DNA of 64,000 nucleotides from Shewanella avicenniae (GCF_017354945.1 NZ_CP071503.1:3286001-3350000), one strand, 5' to 3'. Counted from the first letter of the stretch, positions 11,595 through 21,944 are shown. Notes: generated from the sequence alone by a model not told the origin. Numbers and translations are program-made.

Positions 11595-11678
11595 ATCCTG
11601 CTAACTCTTCACGCTTTAGTCGTGGTATAACGTCAGCAACCATGTGATTTGCCGTCGCTTGAATTGAGTTAGCAGGAT
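11595..11678 (+). promoter_or_regulatory. 13-bp inverted repeat in the galK leader
   Basis: ATCCTGCTAACTC (11595-11607) and its exact reverse complement (11666-11678) are separated by 58 bases, directly before galK. The right arm contains AGGA, the likely galK ribosome binding site. It could be a pair of operator half-sites or a long RNA hairpin that hides the ribosome binding site. The mechanism is not known. Confidence 0.5.
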
Positions 11679-11688
11679 CCGCCCATTT

Positions 11689-12843
11689 ATGTCCAATCCA
11701 GCACCTAGTGCCACCAAACTTTTCGTCAAAACCTTTGGAACCAAACCCGATATGCTGTTTAGTGCGCCAGCGCGGGTCAACCTAATCGGCGAACATACCG
11801 ATTATAACGACGGTTTCGTGCTGCCAGTTGCCATCAACTTCCACACAGTTATCGCGGTGAAAGTCCGCAAAGATAATCAATTCCGCGCCGTTTCGGATGC
11901 CTTTAACGATATTCGTCACTGGCAGTTTGGTGAAGAAGGCACCATGAATGCCGAAGATGGTTGGATAAACTACCTCAAAGGTTTTTGTGCGGCGGTACAT
12001 TCGACCGGTTTACCCGCAAAAGGATTGGATTTAGCAGTGGTGGGCAATGTGCCCGCTAACGCAGGCTTGGCAGCATCAGCCTCCTTAGAAATCGCCTTCG
12101 GTACTGCGATCAACGACACCAGCCAGTTGCATCTATCGCCGTTAGCAGTGGCACAGTTAGCCCAGCGGGCGGAAAACCACTATGTCGGTTATGGCTGTGG
12201 CATCATGGACCATATGACCTGCGCCATGGCCGAAGAAGATTGCGCACTGCTGATTGATTGTGCCGATCTGGAAACGCAACCGGTCAAAATTCCCGATGAA
12301 TTTAGCTTGATGCTGATTAACTCTGGGCTGCCATCGGTGCTGCACAGTGATGAGTTTAATCAGCGCCGTCAACAGTGTGAGCAAGTAGCACAGCACTTTG
12401 GTGTGGATAGTTTGCGCGATCTCAGCCTCAAGCAATTAATCAGCGCCGAAGCGCAGCTCGATCCGGTTGCCTACCGCCGAGCTCACCATGTGGTGACCGA
12501 AAACGAACGTACTCAGCAAGCTGCTCGCGCCTTGGCGCGTGGCAATATCGCCAAGTTGTCACAGCTGATGGCCGAAAGTCATGCCTCGCTGCGGGATGAT
12601 TTCGAGATCAGCACACCTGAAATTGATATGCTGGTCGAACTGGTGCACAACACCGTCGGCAACCAAGGTGCGGTGCGCCTTGCAGGTAAAGGGTTTGGTG
12701 GCTGTGTGGTTGCCCTGGTTGAACATGCGCTAACCGACGACGTGATCGCCACCGTGGAGCAACAATATCAGGCAAAAACCGGACTGGAAGCGAGTATCTA
12801 TCTCTGTAGTCCATGTGCGGGAGCCAGCAGAATCGAGAAGTAA
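11689..12843 (+). CDS. galK: Galactokinase
   Basis: 384 residues (E. coli GalK 382). The GHMP kinase signature GEHTDYNDGFVLP is at about residue 31, the phosphate-binding loop appears as AGLAASASLEIA (the usual GLSSS is changed to GLAAS), YGCGIMDH is at about 167, and the C-terminal motif AGKGFGGCVVAL is present. It phosphorylates galactose at C1 with ATP, the first committed Leloir step. galM follows 45 bases downstream; galT and galE are not in the window. The 13-bp inverted repeat in the leader suggests control. Confidence 0.96.
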   Translation: MSNPAPSATKLFVKTFGTKPDMLFSAPARVNLIGEHTDYNDGFVLPVAINFHTVIAVKVRKDNQFRAVSDAFNDIRHWQFGEEGTMNAEDGWINYLKGFCAAVHSTGLPAKGLDLAVVGNVPANAGLAASASLEIAFGTAINDTSQLHLSPLAVAQLAQRAENHYVGYGCGIMDHMTCAMAEEDCALLIDCADLETQPVKIPDEFSLMLINSGLPSVLHSDEFNQRRQQCEQVAQHFGVDSLRDLSLKQLISAEAQLDPVAYRRAHHVVTENERTQQAARALARGNIAKLSQLMAESHASLRDDFEISTPEIDMLVELVHNTVGNQGAVRLAGKGFGGCVVALVEHALTDDVIATVEQQYQAKTGLEASIYLCSPCAGASRIEK

Positions 12844-12888
12844 GCGGTGTAAGGAGTTATCACCGCGCCAATAGCAAAAGGAGGCACG

Positions 12889-13905
12889 ATGGTACGATGT
12901 ACCGTATTAGATCCGTGGCTAGACCCTCGTGGCGGCCAAGTTGAACGTGTACGAGTTGATAACGGCACACTGGCCATTGAGGTCCTGAGTTTAGGCGCCA
13001 TTATTCGCTGTCTGTGGGTACCTGATCGCAACGGCGATCGCGCCAACGTGGTACTCGGTTGTGATTCGGTAGCTGACTACTTAACCCAGCAAGCGTGGAT
13101 CGGCAGCGTGGCGGGACGCTATGCCAACCGTATCAAAAATGGCCAAATCCACTATGACGGCCAAACTTATCAACTCGATACCAATCTTGATGGCCACTGT
13201 TTACATGGCGGCAGTGAAGGCTTTCATCGTCGCCATTGGGATATTGGCATACTGCCAGATGGCGTCAGGCTGAGCTTAGTCAGCGCAGATGGCGATATGG
13301 GCTTTCCCGGTAACTGTGTGGTGCAACTCGATTATCGCTTGGTGGGTCATAACCTGTTCGTTGAATTCACCGCCTCCAGCGACAAAGCCTGCCCGATCAG
13401 CCTCACCCAACACAGCTATTTCAATCTCGATAAAAGCGACACTATTAACCAGCATTGGTTGCAGGTGAGTGCCCCTAACCTACTCAAACCGGACGCAGAT
13501 AAACTGCCGCTTGAGCTGATTTCGTTAACTGACAGCCCTTTCGACTTACGCGGCCCCAAGAAAATCGAACCGTTATTGCAGCAACATCCAGACGGTATTG
13601 ATCACTGTTATGTATTGGATTGCGCTGCCAACGGCTTACAAAAAGCCGCGCAATTGATGGCACCAAAATCCGGCAGACGCCTCACCCTGCATACCAACCA
13701 ACCGGGATTGCAGGTCTACACAGGCAACTATATTGAAGGGATTATTGGTCGTAAACAACAGCCATTACGAGCTCATCAAGCCCTGTGTCTAGAGCCGCAA
13801 ATGTTGCCTGATGCGCCCAATCAACCGCAGCTTGGCGATCCGTGGATAACACCGGGTAAGTTGTATCACCATATCAGCCGCTACGAATTTGATACCATTA
13901 ACTGA
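12889..13905 (+). CDS. galM: Aldose 1-epimerase (galactose mutarotase)
   Basis: 338 residues, normal for GalM. Seen: [12 protein letters not shown], the [11 protein letters not shown] block, the catalytic histidine in LTQHSYFNL and the catalytic glutamate in [15 protein letters not shown]. Interconverts alpha and beta anomers so that GalK receives alpha-galactose. A strong AGGAGG precedes the ATG. Cotranscribed with galK; its stop shares a base with the next start (TGATG at 13903). Confidence 0.96.
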   Translation: MVRCTVLDPWLDPRGGQVERVRVDNGTLAIEVLSLGAIIRCLWVPDRNGDRANVVLGCDSVADYLTQQAWIGSVAGRYANRIKNGQIHYDGQTYQLDTNLDGHCLHGGSEGFHRRHWDIGILPDGVRLSLVSADGDMGFPGNCVVQLDYRLVGHNLFVEFTASSDKACPISLTQHSYFNLDKSDTINQHWLQVSAPNLLKPDADKLPLELISLTDSPFDLRGPKKIEPLLQQHPDGIDHCYVLDCAANGLQKAAQLMAPKSGRRLTLHTNQPGLQVYTGNYIEGIIGRKQQPLRAHQALCLEPQMLPDAPNQPQLGDPWITPGKLYHHISRYEFDTIN

Positions 13906-14300
13906 TGAACATTCATTTCAACAGTGAAGATGCAGGCCAGATCGTGATTGGTGCCTTTGCGTTATCGGTACCGATCGCCTTTTCGGAAGAGTCTTGGCAT
14001 TTGGCGCAAACCCTGCCATTAAGCAACATGCTACTGGTGGTGGGTTTGAGTTTGGGCTTTATTGCGTTGTTTGCCTATCAGAGTGTGTTTCAAGCGGACG
14101 TTGAGCGCAGAGTTGGGGTGTTTTGCTTGCGGGTTGCCATTGCCTATCTACTGACGCTGGTAGTGGTCAGCATCGTATTGATTGCGCTGGATAAATGGCC
14201 AATGTGGCATCAGCCGATTTTAGCACTAAAGCGGACACTTCTGATTGCCATGCCCGCTTCTATGGGTGCGATTATCGTGGATAGCTTCGATAAAGAGTAA
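13905..14300 (+). CDS. DUF2391-like integral membrane protein
   Basis: 131 residues with about four hydrophobic helices and a short charged end (DSFDKE). The opening [19 protein letters not shown] resembles the putative membrane family DUF2391/TIGR02587, of unknown function. It overlaps the galM stop by one base and is therefore probably translated from the gal transcript, though a link to galactose is not evident. Convergent with the acidic protein, whose stop is only eight bases away. Confidence 0.7.
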   Translation: MNIHFNSEDAGQIVIGAFALSVPIAFSEESWHLAQTLPLSNMLLVVGLSLGFIALFAYQSVFQADVERRVGVFCLRVAIAYLLTLVVVSIVLIALDKWPMWHQPILALKRTLLIAMPASMGAIIVDSFDKE

Positions 14301-14307
14301 TCAGCGA

Positions 14308-14751
14308 TTAATCTTCGTAATCGTCGTTATCCCATTCATCATCGTCGCCACCATCATCATAATCATCGCCGCCACCTGGCAGATCGGTATCAGCGTCATC
14401 ATCATCCATCTGCACCACTGGCTTCGCCTTACGGCTGCTGGCAGGTGCGGTGTCTTTGATGTTTGCCAGATTGATGCGTGATTGCTGCTTCGCCATAAAG
14501 GCTGAACGAGCGGCTTTCCAGTCACCACCAAATTCACTTTCCGCGGCTTTTTGCTGATCGTCAGTCAACTCATAGAGATTCGGTTGAACAATCGCTTCTA
14601 CATATTCAACGATCGCTTTACGCTGAGTGTTGTAGAGAAAAACGCGGCCAGAGGAAGCCTCGGGTAACTGTTTATCATAGATGACGACAACATTGCCGCG
14701 CGCGGTTCTCAGCTCGCCATACCAAAGTTGTTTTTTTGCAGAGTTATACAT
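14308..14751 (-). CDS. Conserved small protein with an extreme acidic tail
   Basis: About 147 residues from the ATG at 14751 (MYNSAKKQLWYGELRTARGN); AAGGGT lies roughly a dozen bases upstream, rather distant. The first 60 residues look like a compact beta-rich domain (NVVVIYDKQLPEASSGRVFL). A helical middle (ELTDDQQKAAESEFGGDW) follows, and the last 30 residues are nearly all Asp, Gly and Glu. No family is recognised. The frame extends to 14865, but that part is cysteine-rich and implausible. Confidence 0.6.
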   Translation of the reverse strand: MYNSAKKQLWYGELRTARGNVVVIYDKQLPEASSGRVFLYNTQRKAIVEYVEAIVQPNLYELTDDQQKAAESEFGGDWKAARSAFMAKQQSRINLANIKDTAPASSRKAKPVVQMDDDDADTDLPGGGDDYDDGGDDDEWDNDDYED

Positions 14752-15078
14752 ATATGCCAATACCCTTAAATCAACACATATACCAAATTGTGAGCAATTA
14801 ACGCGCGTTCCCAACAAGTGTTCACTCGTGCAACAGCGCTGATATTCCGAGCGCAAACAAGCCATTAGCTTGGTTAATAACTGGTCACGGAACTCGGCAA
14901 AACTGAAGCGATAACCGTCGAATAATCTCGATGAATTTAGTCCTCAGTTTCAGATTGCGAATTTAGCCTAAAAATTCTGGAACGCAAACGAATTTATTCG
15001 AGTTAACGCTAATAACTGATATTAATGCCGCATTTTTACAAAGAAGCTGCAAACAAATGACGATTTTCAGTCCACTTT

Positions 15079-16065
15079 TCAGTTTGCTAGGCGCAACACC
15101 ACCTTGCCATGATGTTGCCCAGCCTCCAGTAACTGATGGGCCGTGGCCGCTTCAGCCAATGGCAACACCGCATGCAGGTGCGGTTTTAACAAGCCTTGAT
15201 TGAGCAGTGGCCAAACCTGTTGCGCTAACTGTTCCGCAATAGCCGCTTTTTGCTGCACGCTCTGCGGTCTTAAGGTTGAACCGCTCCAAACGATGCGTTT
15301 CATCATCAGCATAAACACATCAACCTCAGCCATGCGTGCCTGCCGCGCCGCAATCGACACCATACGGCCATCCATACTTAGCAACTTTAGATGACGATTG
15401 ATGTAATCACCACCCACCATATCCAGCACCAACTGCACCCCTTGGTCTTGAGTAAAGGTTTTAGCCGCCTCGACAAAATCATCACTGCGATAATCAACCA
15501 CCAGATCTGCCCCCAATTGCTGGCAGAAAGGGATTTTGCTGGTGCTACAGGTGGTGATCACCCGTGCACCAAAGGCTTTTGCCAGCATGATGGCGGTGGA
15601 GCCAATGCCACCGCCTCCACCCTGAATGAGCACAGTTTCGCCAGCCGTCAGGCCACCACGCATAAACATGTTATGCCACACAGTAAAAAAGGTTTCCGGC
15701 AGGGCCGCAGCCTCGGTCATTTGCCAGCCTTGCGGTACGGGTAAACAGTGGCTCGCCCACGTCAGCACGTATTCGCTGTAGCCACCACCGGGGACTAAGG
15801 CACACACGTTATCGCCCACTTGCCAGCGAGTTTCGCCTTCGGCAACCGCGGCGATTTCACCTGCCACCTCCAACCCAAGAATGGGTGACGCATCTGGCGG
15901 TGGCGGATAACTGCCTTGGCGCTGAAAGAGATCAGGGCCATTCACCCCCGCCGCAGCGACTTTAATCAATACTTGCCCTGCGCTCGGCACTGCGACTTCG
16001 CCGCTACCGAGCTTCATCACTTCGGGTGCACCGGGCTGTTCAAATATAATCTGTTGGCAACGCAT
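15079..16065 (-). CDS. Quinone oxidoreductase, zinc-free MDR family (PIG3/QOR-like)
   Basis: 328 residues. GroES-like N-terminal domain (GEVAVPSAGQVLIKVAAAGVNGPDLFQRQG), and a Rossmann NADPH site with VLIQGGGGGIGSTAIMLAKA at about 143. The zinc-ligand cysteines of alcohol dehydrogenases are absent, placing it with NADPH:quinone reductases of the medium-chain superfamily. Clear AAGGAG before the ATG. Monocistronic; electron acceptor unknown. Confidence 0.88.
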   Translation of the reverse strand: MRCQQIIFEQPGAPEVMKLGSGEVAVPSAGQVLIKVAAAGVNGPDLFQRQGSYPPPPDASPILGLEVAGEIAAVAEGETRWQVGDNVCALVPGGGYSEYVLTWASHCLPVPQGWQMTEAAALPETFFTVWHNMFMRGGLTAGETVLIQGGGGGIGSTAIMLAKAFGARVITTCSTSKIPFCQQLGADLVVDYRSDDFVEAAKTFTQDQGVQLVLDMVGGDYINRHLKLLSMDGRMVSIAARQARMAEVDVFMLMMKRIVWSGSTLRPQSVQQKAAIAEQLAQQVWPLLNQGLLKPHLHAVLPLAEAATAHQLLEAGQHHGKVVLRLAN

Positions 16066-16256
16066 TGACGCTCCTTGTGAAGAGTTGATTGGGGTTCATC
16101 TTACTCAAGTGTTGCCGCGTGACAACTGCCAAGACGCGCTTGTGGTGCCACAGCTGCAATGGGCTATTCGCGCGAGCCAAGAACCAAACCGATGAACGCA
16201 ACAGGCAAACAAAAGGCGCCGCAGCGCCTTAACTGAGTCAATTGCCGCAAACGGCC

Positions 16257-17099
16257 TTAACTGGCTTTGCTTTTTAACGCCACTGGCTGGGCGTTGCTTA
16301 ACAAGCGATGCGGATGAGAATAGATGGTTGCCCGCCCCTGGCGGCAGAAGCCCACCAGCGTGATATTGCTCTTTTCAGCGATATCAGCCGCGAGCGCGGT
16401 GACGGCGGAAATGGCAAACATAATCTCCACCCCTGCACTGGCCGCTTTTTGCACCATTTCAAAGCTGGCGCGACTGGTGAGCAACACGGCGGCGGGCTTT
16501 TCTGCGTTTCGTTGTGAAAATGCGCCGATTAATTTATCCAGCGCAATATGACGGCCAATATCTTCATAGGTATGAATCACTTCGCCGTTTTTATTAATTC
16601 CGATGGCCGCATGAGTTGCCCCAGTTAATTCAAAATTCTGCTGACGATCTTTTATTTCCGCTAAAATTTTCGGCAGTAATTCCAAATTAAACATCACGCT
16701 ATCATCCACCCGTTTTATCGGTTTTACCGCCTCTTCGAGTTGCGATACACCGCAAAGCCCGCAGCCAGTTCGTCCAGCCATACTGCGGCGTTGCTCTTTG
16801 AGTACCATAAAACAACGCTGAGTAATTTCGATGTGGACGATAATGCCATTCTCCACATACTCTAAATCTACACCTTTGATTTCATTTATGTTTGATACGA
16901 TCCTTTCCGAAATTGTAAAACCGATAGCAAAGGCTTCGATATCCTGAGGCGACGCCAACATCACCGTATGGGAAATACCGTTGTAAACAAGGGCAATACG
17001 GACTTCATTGGCAAGGTTATCGGTTAACTGTGAAATAGCACCTTGCTCAACGAGGGTGACGCTTTTGGCGATAATAATATCGTTAGATAATTCAAACAT
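16257..17099 (-). CDS. fdhD: Formate dehydrogenase sulfurtransferase FdhD
   Basis: About 280 residues. The essential CxxC is in GRTGCGLCGVSQLE at about 118-121, and the GDP/cofactor region includes THAAIGINKNGEVIHTYEDIGRH and the later LLTSRASFEMVQKAA. FdhD passes sulfur from IscS to the molybdenum cofactor of formate dehydrogenases, which are usually selenoproteins. This fits its place beside selB, selA and selC. The ATG at 17099 has AGAGGG at good spacing; a GTG two codons upstream is possible. Confidence 0.95.
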   Translation of the reverse strand: MFELSNDIIIAKSVTLVEQGAISQLTDNLANEVRIALVYNGISHTVMLASPQDIEAFAIGFTISERIVSNINEIKGVDLEYVENGIIVHIEITQRCFMVLKEQRRSMAGRTGCGLCGVSQLEEAVKPIKRVDDSVMFNLELLPKILAEIKDRQQNFELTGATHAAIGINKNGEVIHTYEDIGRHIALDKLIGAFSQRNAEKPAAVLLTSRASFEMVQKAASAGVEIMFAISAVTALAADIAEKSNITLVGFCRQGRATIYSHPHRLLSNAQPVALKSKAS

Positions 17100-17180
17100 A
17101 AGCACCCTCTAAACTTCTCAAAATATCACCACAACTGAAATCAACATAAAATTGGCACTAATTCACAGATACATAATAAG

Positions 17181-19214
17181 CTAATTAATTACATTGCTTA
17201 ATCTAGCGTGATTTTCTACTATCGCTGCGTCGTTCGATGGAAGAACGTCGTCTCCGGTGAGGCGTCCGGATTTCAAATCCGGGTGGGGCTGCCAGCAGTC
17301 CTGGGTAGGTTCGACTCCTATGTTCTTCCGCCACTCCTCTGTCATTGAAAACAGCTCGCCATCACGCAACTCGCGGCTATTAGCGCGATATTTGCGCCGT
17401 GTAAAACCAGTTCGATCGAGATACTCCAACAGCTGAATACTCACCTTACGGCCTAAGCCCACCATCTCTTTGAATTCAGCGGTTTCCAGCAACGGTTGCG
17501 TTGCAAAATGCTGACGCAATTTATCCGCCACCTGCAGTAAATACTGGCTTAGCACATAGCGGTCTTTTACCACAGCGGTGATAAATCCCTGCTGAACCAA
17601 TTGCAGACACAATGGCCGAATGTCATCCGCGGCAACGACTAATTGCTCGGCCATTTCGGTGACCCACAGCGGGCCGGGATTGGCTATCATCAAGGGTTGC
17701 AACTGTTGCCAGAAAGCCTCCGCCGCGGCTGACAGCTGCTGCTTGTGCGTGGCCAATAACACCAATGACCCACGGCGCATCACTTTTTGCTGGGCGACGA
17801 GATCGCTGATGAGCGCATTGGCGATTGTGTCTGGCAAGTTGCAATGCGCCATGCGTAATAAACGCTGTACACCGCACCCCGGCTGATCAGGATGCTGTTG
17901 ATGAAAACTGGCCAAGGTTTCAAGCAGCAGTTGTTGCTGCGCTTGAGCTAAAGCCGGCGCGATAAAAGCAGTGCCAATCGGGAGCAGCGCTAACGTCTGA
18001 GTGAGCTCTGCTACGCCTTTCGCGCTTAATTGCCAACGCCATGCCAGCTGTTGCTGCGACATAGGTCGCTGCTGCATCAATAGCGCTATCGCGGCCTGAC
18101 TACTGCTGCAGTTGGCCAAAGCTGTGAGCAATTGCAATCGAGATTCGACTCGTTTTTTACGCGCTGGCGCTTCCAATGCAATTACCCGCGCACCGCCTAA
18201 GGTGTGTTTGGCACTGGCATGACGAATAACGATGGTATCGTTCTGCGCCAACAACAATGGCTGCTGCAACGTCAGCTCTGCCAGCCACTCGCCAGTGGCA
18301 CTCTGCTCACTTAACAGCGAAACCCGCGCTAAGGTGTGTTCAGCACCATGATGGCAATGCACGCTCTGCCAATGCTTTAGCGGTTCAAAGCAAGATAACA
18401 CCACCACCGGGCGTTCACATGGCACCGGCGGTTCAATACTGCTCAGCCAATCGCCGCGCTGCGGCATGCGGTGATTGTCGGTGCCCGAAAGGTTTAACGC
18501 CACCCGACAACCAGCATGCGACTCTTGTACTGCTTGCCCTTGGCTATGTAAGCCGCGCACCCGCAGTAAACCTTGCTGCGCCGAGCTATACAGCATATCG
18601 CCCAGCTGGATTTCACCGCTGATGACAGTACCGGTGACCACACAACCGGCACCTTTGACCGAAAACGCCCGATCCAATGCCATACGGAATGCCTTACGGC
18701 GATGATCGCTGCTATCGTCAGGCAACTGACTCAGATGTGTTTTTAACGCCGCGATGCCAGCGCCGCTAATCGCCGATACCGGAAACACCGCAGCGGGCTT
18801 GAGCCGATACTCCGCCAACAGCGCTTCACCTTGCTGCCGCACTTCAGCCACACGCGCCGCATCAACCATATCGATTTTGGTCAGCGCTAAGGTCAAACTC
18901 TGCAACGGCAACAAAGAGAGGATTTCAAGGTGCTCGCGAGTCTGCGGCATCACGCCGTCATCGCAGGCCAACACCAGCAGCGCATGGCGCGCATGACTCA
19001 CGCCCACCAGCATGTTATTGATAAATTTTTCGTGGCCCGGCACATCAATAAATGCCAAACGCTCAGCACCGTCGCGATCCATAAAGGCGTAGCCAAGATC
19101 AATGGTCATGCCACGGCGTTTTTCTTCCGGCAGCCGGTCAGCATCGATGCCCGTTAACGCCTGAAGCAATGAAGTTTTGCCATGATCAACATGGCCAGCC
19201 GTCACCACAATCAT
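17181..19214 (-). CDS. selB: Selenocysteine-specific elongation factor SelB
   Basis: 677 residues; E. coli SelB is about 614. EF-Tu-like GTPase at the N-terminus with G1 [12 protein letters not shown]3 DVPGHEKF and a TKID-type G4, then beta-barrel domains II-IV, then C-terminal winged helices that bind the SECIS hairpin. The family-like end is near [19 protein letters not shown]. The remaining residues, from EWRKN on, are read antisense through the selC tRNA gene and beyond, so the extension is likely an overlap product. Its ATG overlaps the selA stop (TCAT at 19211-19214 on the + strand), implying coupled translation. Confidence 0.94.
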   Translation of the reverse strand: MIVVTAGHVDHGKTSLLQALTGIDADRLPEEKRRGMTIDLGYAFMDRDGAERLAFIDVPGHEKFINNMLVGVSHARHALLVLACDDGVMPQTREHLEILSLLPLQSLTLALTKIDMVDAARVAEVRQQGEALLAEYRLKPAAVFPVSAISGAGIAALKTHLSQLPDDSSDHRRKAFRMALDRAFSVKGAGCVVTGTVISGEIQLGDMLYSSAQQGLLRVRGLHSQGQAVQESHAGCRVALNLSGTDNHRMPQRGDWLSSIEPPVPCERPVVVLSCFEPLKHWQSVHCHHGAEHTLARVSLLSEQSATGEWLAELTLQQPLLLAQNDTIVIRHASAKHTLGGARVIALEAPARKKRVESRLQLLTALANCSSSQAAIALLMQQRPMSQQQLAWRWQLSAKGVAELTQTLALLPIGTAFIAPALAQAQQQLLLETLASFHQQHPDQPGCGVQRLLRMAHCNLPDTIANALISDLVAQQKVMRRGSLVLLATHKQQLSAAAEAFWQQLQPLMIANPGPLWVTEMAEQLVVAADDIRPLCLQLVQQGFITAVVKDRYVLSQYLLQVADKLRQHFATQPLLETAEFKEMVGLGRKVSIQLLEYLDRTGFTRRKYRANSRELRDGELFSMTEEWRKNIGVEPTQDCWQPHPDLKSGRLTGDDVLPSNDAAIVENHARLSNVIN
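17194..17222 (+). promoter_or_regulatory. Probable sigma-70 promoter for selC
   Basis: TTGCTT, a 17-base spacer and TACTAT lie just upstream of the tRNA, with a GC-rich discriminator (CGCTGCG) after the -10. The predicted start near 17229 gives a 5' leader of about 10 bases before the mature tRNA at 17239. The whole promoter lies within the antisense strand of the selB 3' end. Confidence 0.6.
17239..17333 (+). tRNA. selC: tRNA-Sec (anticodon TCA)
   Basis: 95 bases including an encoded CCA, the same size as E. coli selC and very similar to it. The 8-base acceptor stem GGAAGAAC pairs with GTTCTTCC. The anticodon loop TTTCAAA carries TCA at 17273-17275 on a CCGGA/TCCGG stem. The long variable arm (GGGGCTGCCAGCAGTCC) and T loop (GGTTCGACTCC) are clear. 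It inserts selenocysteine at UGA codons together with SelA and SelB. It runs opposite to selB and lies wholly inside the open selB frame. Confidence 0.96.
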
Positions 19215-20626
19215 AAACTCGCCCCTAACTCCGCAAGGGCTTGCAGTAGCAGCTCAAAATCATCAGCGCCACGCAAATCGAGTAACAACTGATCATTGGC
19301 AATCCGGCCAATCACCGGCTGAGTGTGTGCCTTAAAATGTTGTTCCAGTTGCTGCAACGTACCCGCTTTAGGGCTAAACGCTAGGGCGACAGAATCAAGA
19401 TGAGTATCAGGTTGCGAGCCGCTGCCCACTTGGGTTTGGCATTTTATCGCCGTCAGCGAAAACTGCTCGGTATACGCGGGCGCCAACTGGGCAATGAAAC
19501 GAGCAGCTTGCTGTTCAAGCTCGGCCTGAGTGCGGGCAAACTTCGCCATAATTGGCAGTGCTGCGTCTAAGGTTTCTGGATTCAGGTAATGCAGTAAAGT
19601 AGCTTCGAGTGCGGCGAGGATCAGCTTGTCGCAACGCAACGCCCGTTTCAGCGGATGCGATTGCAGCTTATTGATCAGCGCTTGTTTGCCAACAATTAAG
19701 CCCGACTGCGGCCCACCGAGCAGCTTGTCGCCAGAAAAACTGACCAAATCAACGCCATCCGCCAGCATCTGTTGCGGCATGGGCTCTTGCTTTAAACCAA
19801 AACGGCGCAGATCGGTCAGCGCACCGCTGCCGAGATCGGAAATCAATGGAATACCGCGCTCGCGGCACAGTTGACCTAAGGTGGCTTCATCAACAGCGGC
19901 GGTAAACCCTTGAATATGATAGTTACTGGTGTGCACCTTCATGATGGCGCCGGTATTGTCATTGATGGCGTTCTCATAGTCGCGCAGATGGGTTCGATTG
20001 GTGGCGCCCACTTCCACCAAGGTACAGCCCGCTTGGCGCATGATGTCGGGGATTCGAAATGCCCCGCCAATTTCCACCAACTCACCGCGAGACACAATCA
20101 CCTCTTTACCCGCACAAACCGAGGCCAACATCAGCAATACTGCGGCAGCATTATTATTCACCACACAACAGGCTTCCGCGCCTGTGAGCCGATGGATCAA
20201 CTTGCTCACCGCATTGTCGCGATGACCACGTTTACCGGCTTCCAACTCAAATTCCAACGGCGTGGGATAACGCATCACTTGGGTAACCGCGGCGATAGCG
20301 GCTTCAGACTGCTGCGAACGGCCAAGATTGGTATGTAGCAGAGTGCCGGTAAGATTGTGGACCGGGCGCAAACTGAGCTGATGTTGCTGCTGCAGCTGTA
20401 ACGCCAGATGATTGAACATTGTGTCGTGCGAATTGAGCCAAACAGGTAAACGCCCCTCAGCCGCAATGTTGCTGCGAGCCTGTTGCAGCAATTGATTAAT
20501 GGCATTTTTTAACTCAGTTTTACCATAGTGTTGCTTCAATGCTTGTGCGGCGTCGGCCAGCAGCAGGCTATCCATTGACGGCAAGGCACGATAGAGATTT
20601 TCGGGTGAGTCAAATACTTGGGTCAT
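19211..20626 (-). CDS. selA: L-seryl-tRNA(Sec) selenium transferase SelA
   Basis: About 471 residues (E. coli 463). PLP enzyme that converts seryl-tRNA(Sec) to selenocysteyl-tRNA(Sec) with selenophosphate. The PLP lysine is in [18 protein letters not shown]. Other conserved parts: [28 protein letters not shown] and [10 protein letters not shown]. The ATG at 20626 aligns with known SelA starts; a GTG three codons upstream is possible. First gene of selAB, with a four-base overlap into selB. Confidence 0.95.
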   Translation of the reverse strand: MTQVFDSPENLYRALPSMDSLLLADAAQALKQHYGKTELKNAINQLLQQARSNIAAEGRLPVWLNSHDTMFNHLALQLQQQHQLSLRPVHNLTGTLLHTNLGRSQQSEAAIAAVTQVMRYPTPLEFELEAGKRGHRDNAVSKLIHRLTGAEACCVVNNNAAAVLLMLASVCAGKEVIVSRGELVEIGGAFRIPDIMRQAGCTLVEVGATNRTHLRDYENAINDNTGAIMKVHTSNYHIQGFTAAVDEATLGQLCRERGIPLISDLGSGALTDLRRFGLKQEPMPQQMLADGVDLVSFSGDKLLGGPQSGLIVGKQALINKLQSHPLKRALRCDKLILAALEATLLHYLNPETLDAALPIMAKFARTQAELEQQAARFIAQLAPAYTEQFSLTAIKCQTQVGSGSQPDTHLDSVALAFSPKAGTLQQLEQHFKAHTQPVIGRIANDQLLLDLRGADDFELLLQALAELGASL

Positions 20627-20829
20627 CTTCTGCACACTGTTTAACGAAAAATGGGAGCGCCTTAGCTCTCCCCCAACATGACGTCTATTGCATGGAGCCG
20701 TCAGCTTTATTGGCCAACAATAAAGGATTCACAGGGGTTGTGCTATCACTTGCACACTAAGTTGTGCGGCAAGCCCGAGCCACGCCACCCTGCGCGAGTT
20801 AACAACTCTTGGCCGAACGACTTATGTTT

Positions 20830-20852
20830 AATAGTATTACAATAGTAATATT
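20830..20852 (+). promoter_or_regulatory. AT-rich repeat upstream of the GH43 gene
   Basis: AATAGTA occurs twice with an 11-base period (20830 and 20841), and GTATTAC faces GTAATAT across AATA. This lies about 45 bases before the GH43 start, in the selA-GH43 divergent gap. It could bind the nearby AraC-type regulator, but no second copy was found in front of the other genes of the locus. Confidence 0.3.
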
Positions 20853-20892
20853 TATATGCTAACTACTTCAGTGGCCCATAAAGAGGATTAAG

Positions 20893-21915
20893 ATGCCGAC
20901 CCTTAGCCCGCGATTTTCACTCGCCTTGGCGCTCGTTCCCGCGCTTTTATTGACCCCACTGGCGCATGCCAATGACAACCTGAATATTGATAACCCTATT
21001 GTCACCCAGCAGGCTGATCCGTTTATCTATCGCGATCCCGATACAGGTTGCTATGACTTTATCGCAACATCGCCTAAGTTTGATCAGCTAGAGATCCGCC
21101 AAGCTTGCCAACTGAACGATCTGAAAATCGCCGAGCCGAAAGTGGTGTGGCGCAAAAACGATAGCGGCCCAATGAGCGACACCATATGGGCGCCAGAGCT
21201 GCACCGCATTGATGGCGTATGGTACATCTATGTGGCCGCAGGCATTGCCAACAAGCCGGGCAATATTCGTATGTATGTACTGTCGAACCCCAGCAAAGAC
21301 CCAACGCAGGGAAAATGGAAAGAGGAAGGCCGTATTCAAACGCCGTGGGACAGTTTCTCGCTCGATGCCACTACCTTTGAGCATAAAGGCAAACGCTATC
21401 TATTATGGGCACAGCAAGATAAAGCCCGCAGCTACAACTCAGCGTTGTGGATTGCCGAAATGGACACGCCCACCAGCATCACCGGCCCAGTGGTTAAGTT
21501 GACTGAACCTGAATTAGATTGGGAAATACAAGGTTATAAAGTGAATGAAGGACCTGCCGTGATAGAACGTCATGGCCGTGTGTTTGTGACCTATTCCGCC
21601 AGCGCCACCGATGAACGCTATGCCATGGGCTTGTTGTGGGCCGATGCTGACAGCGATCTCCTCAACAGCAGCAGTTGGCAAAAGAGCCCCAAACCTGTGT
21701 TTACCACCAACGCAGAGGTTGGTCGCTATGGCCCTGGCCACAACAGCTTTGTACTGGCTGAAGATGGCAAAACTGATTTGATGATTTACCACAGCCGCAA
21801 CTATCAACAACTGCGCGGTAATCCATTGACCGACCCTAACCGCCACGCTCGAGCGCGCGCCCTTTATTGGGATGCCAATGGTTTTCCAGTGTTTCATCAA
21901 GAGCAAGGTGACTAA
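20893..21915 (+). CDS. Secreted glycoside hydrolase family 43 (arabinofuranosidase-like)
   Basis: 340 residues with a signal peptide ending AHA-ND. Five-bladed propeller of GH43: the catalytic-base region QQADPFIYRDPDTG, then TIWAPELHRIDGVWYIYVAAG, and the probable catalytic acid in NEGPAVI. These motifs are closest to alpha-L-arabinofuranosidases that trim arabinan side chains; beta-xylosidase activity is an alternative. Good AGAGGATTA before the ATG. It stands at the head of the sugar locus running to 28.6 kb. Localisation is periplasmic or secreted. Confidence 0.85.
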   Translation: MPTLSPRFSLALALVPALLLTPLAHANDNLNIDNPIVTQQADPFIYRDPDTGCYDFIATSPKFDQLEIRQACQLNDLKIAEPKVVWRKNDSGPMSDTIWAPELHRIDGVWYIYVAAGIANKPGNIRMYVLSNPSKDPTQGKWKEEGRIQTPWDSFSLDATTFEHKGKRYLLWAQQDKARSYNSALWIAEMDTPTSITGPVVKLTEPELDWEIQGYKVNEGPAVIERHGRVFVTYSASATDERYAMGLLWADADSDLLNSSSWQKSPKPVFTTNAEVGRYGPGHNSFVLAEDGKTDLMIYHSRNYQQLRGNPLTDPNRHARARALYWDANGFPVFHQEQGD

Positions 21916-21944
21916 GCCGAAGCTGCTGGCGTTAAACTGATTCA

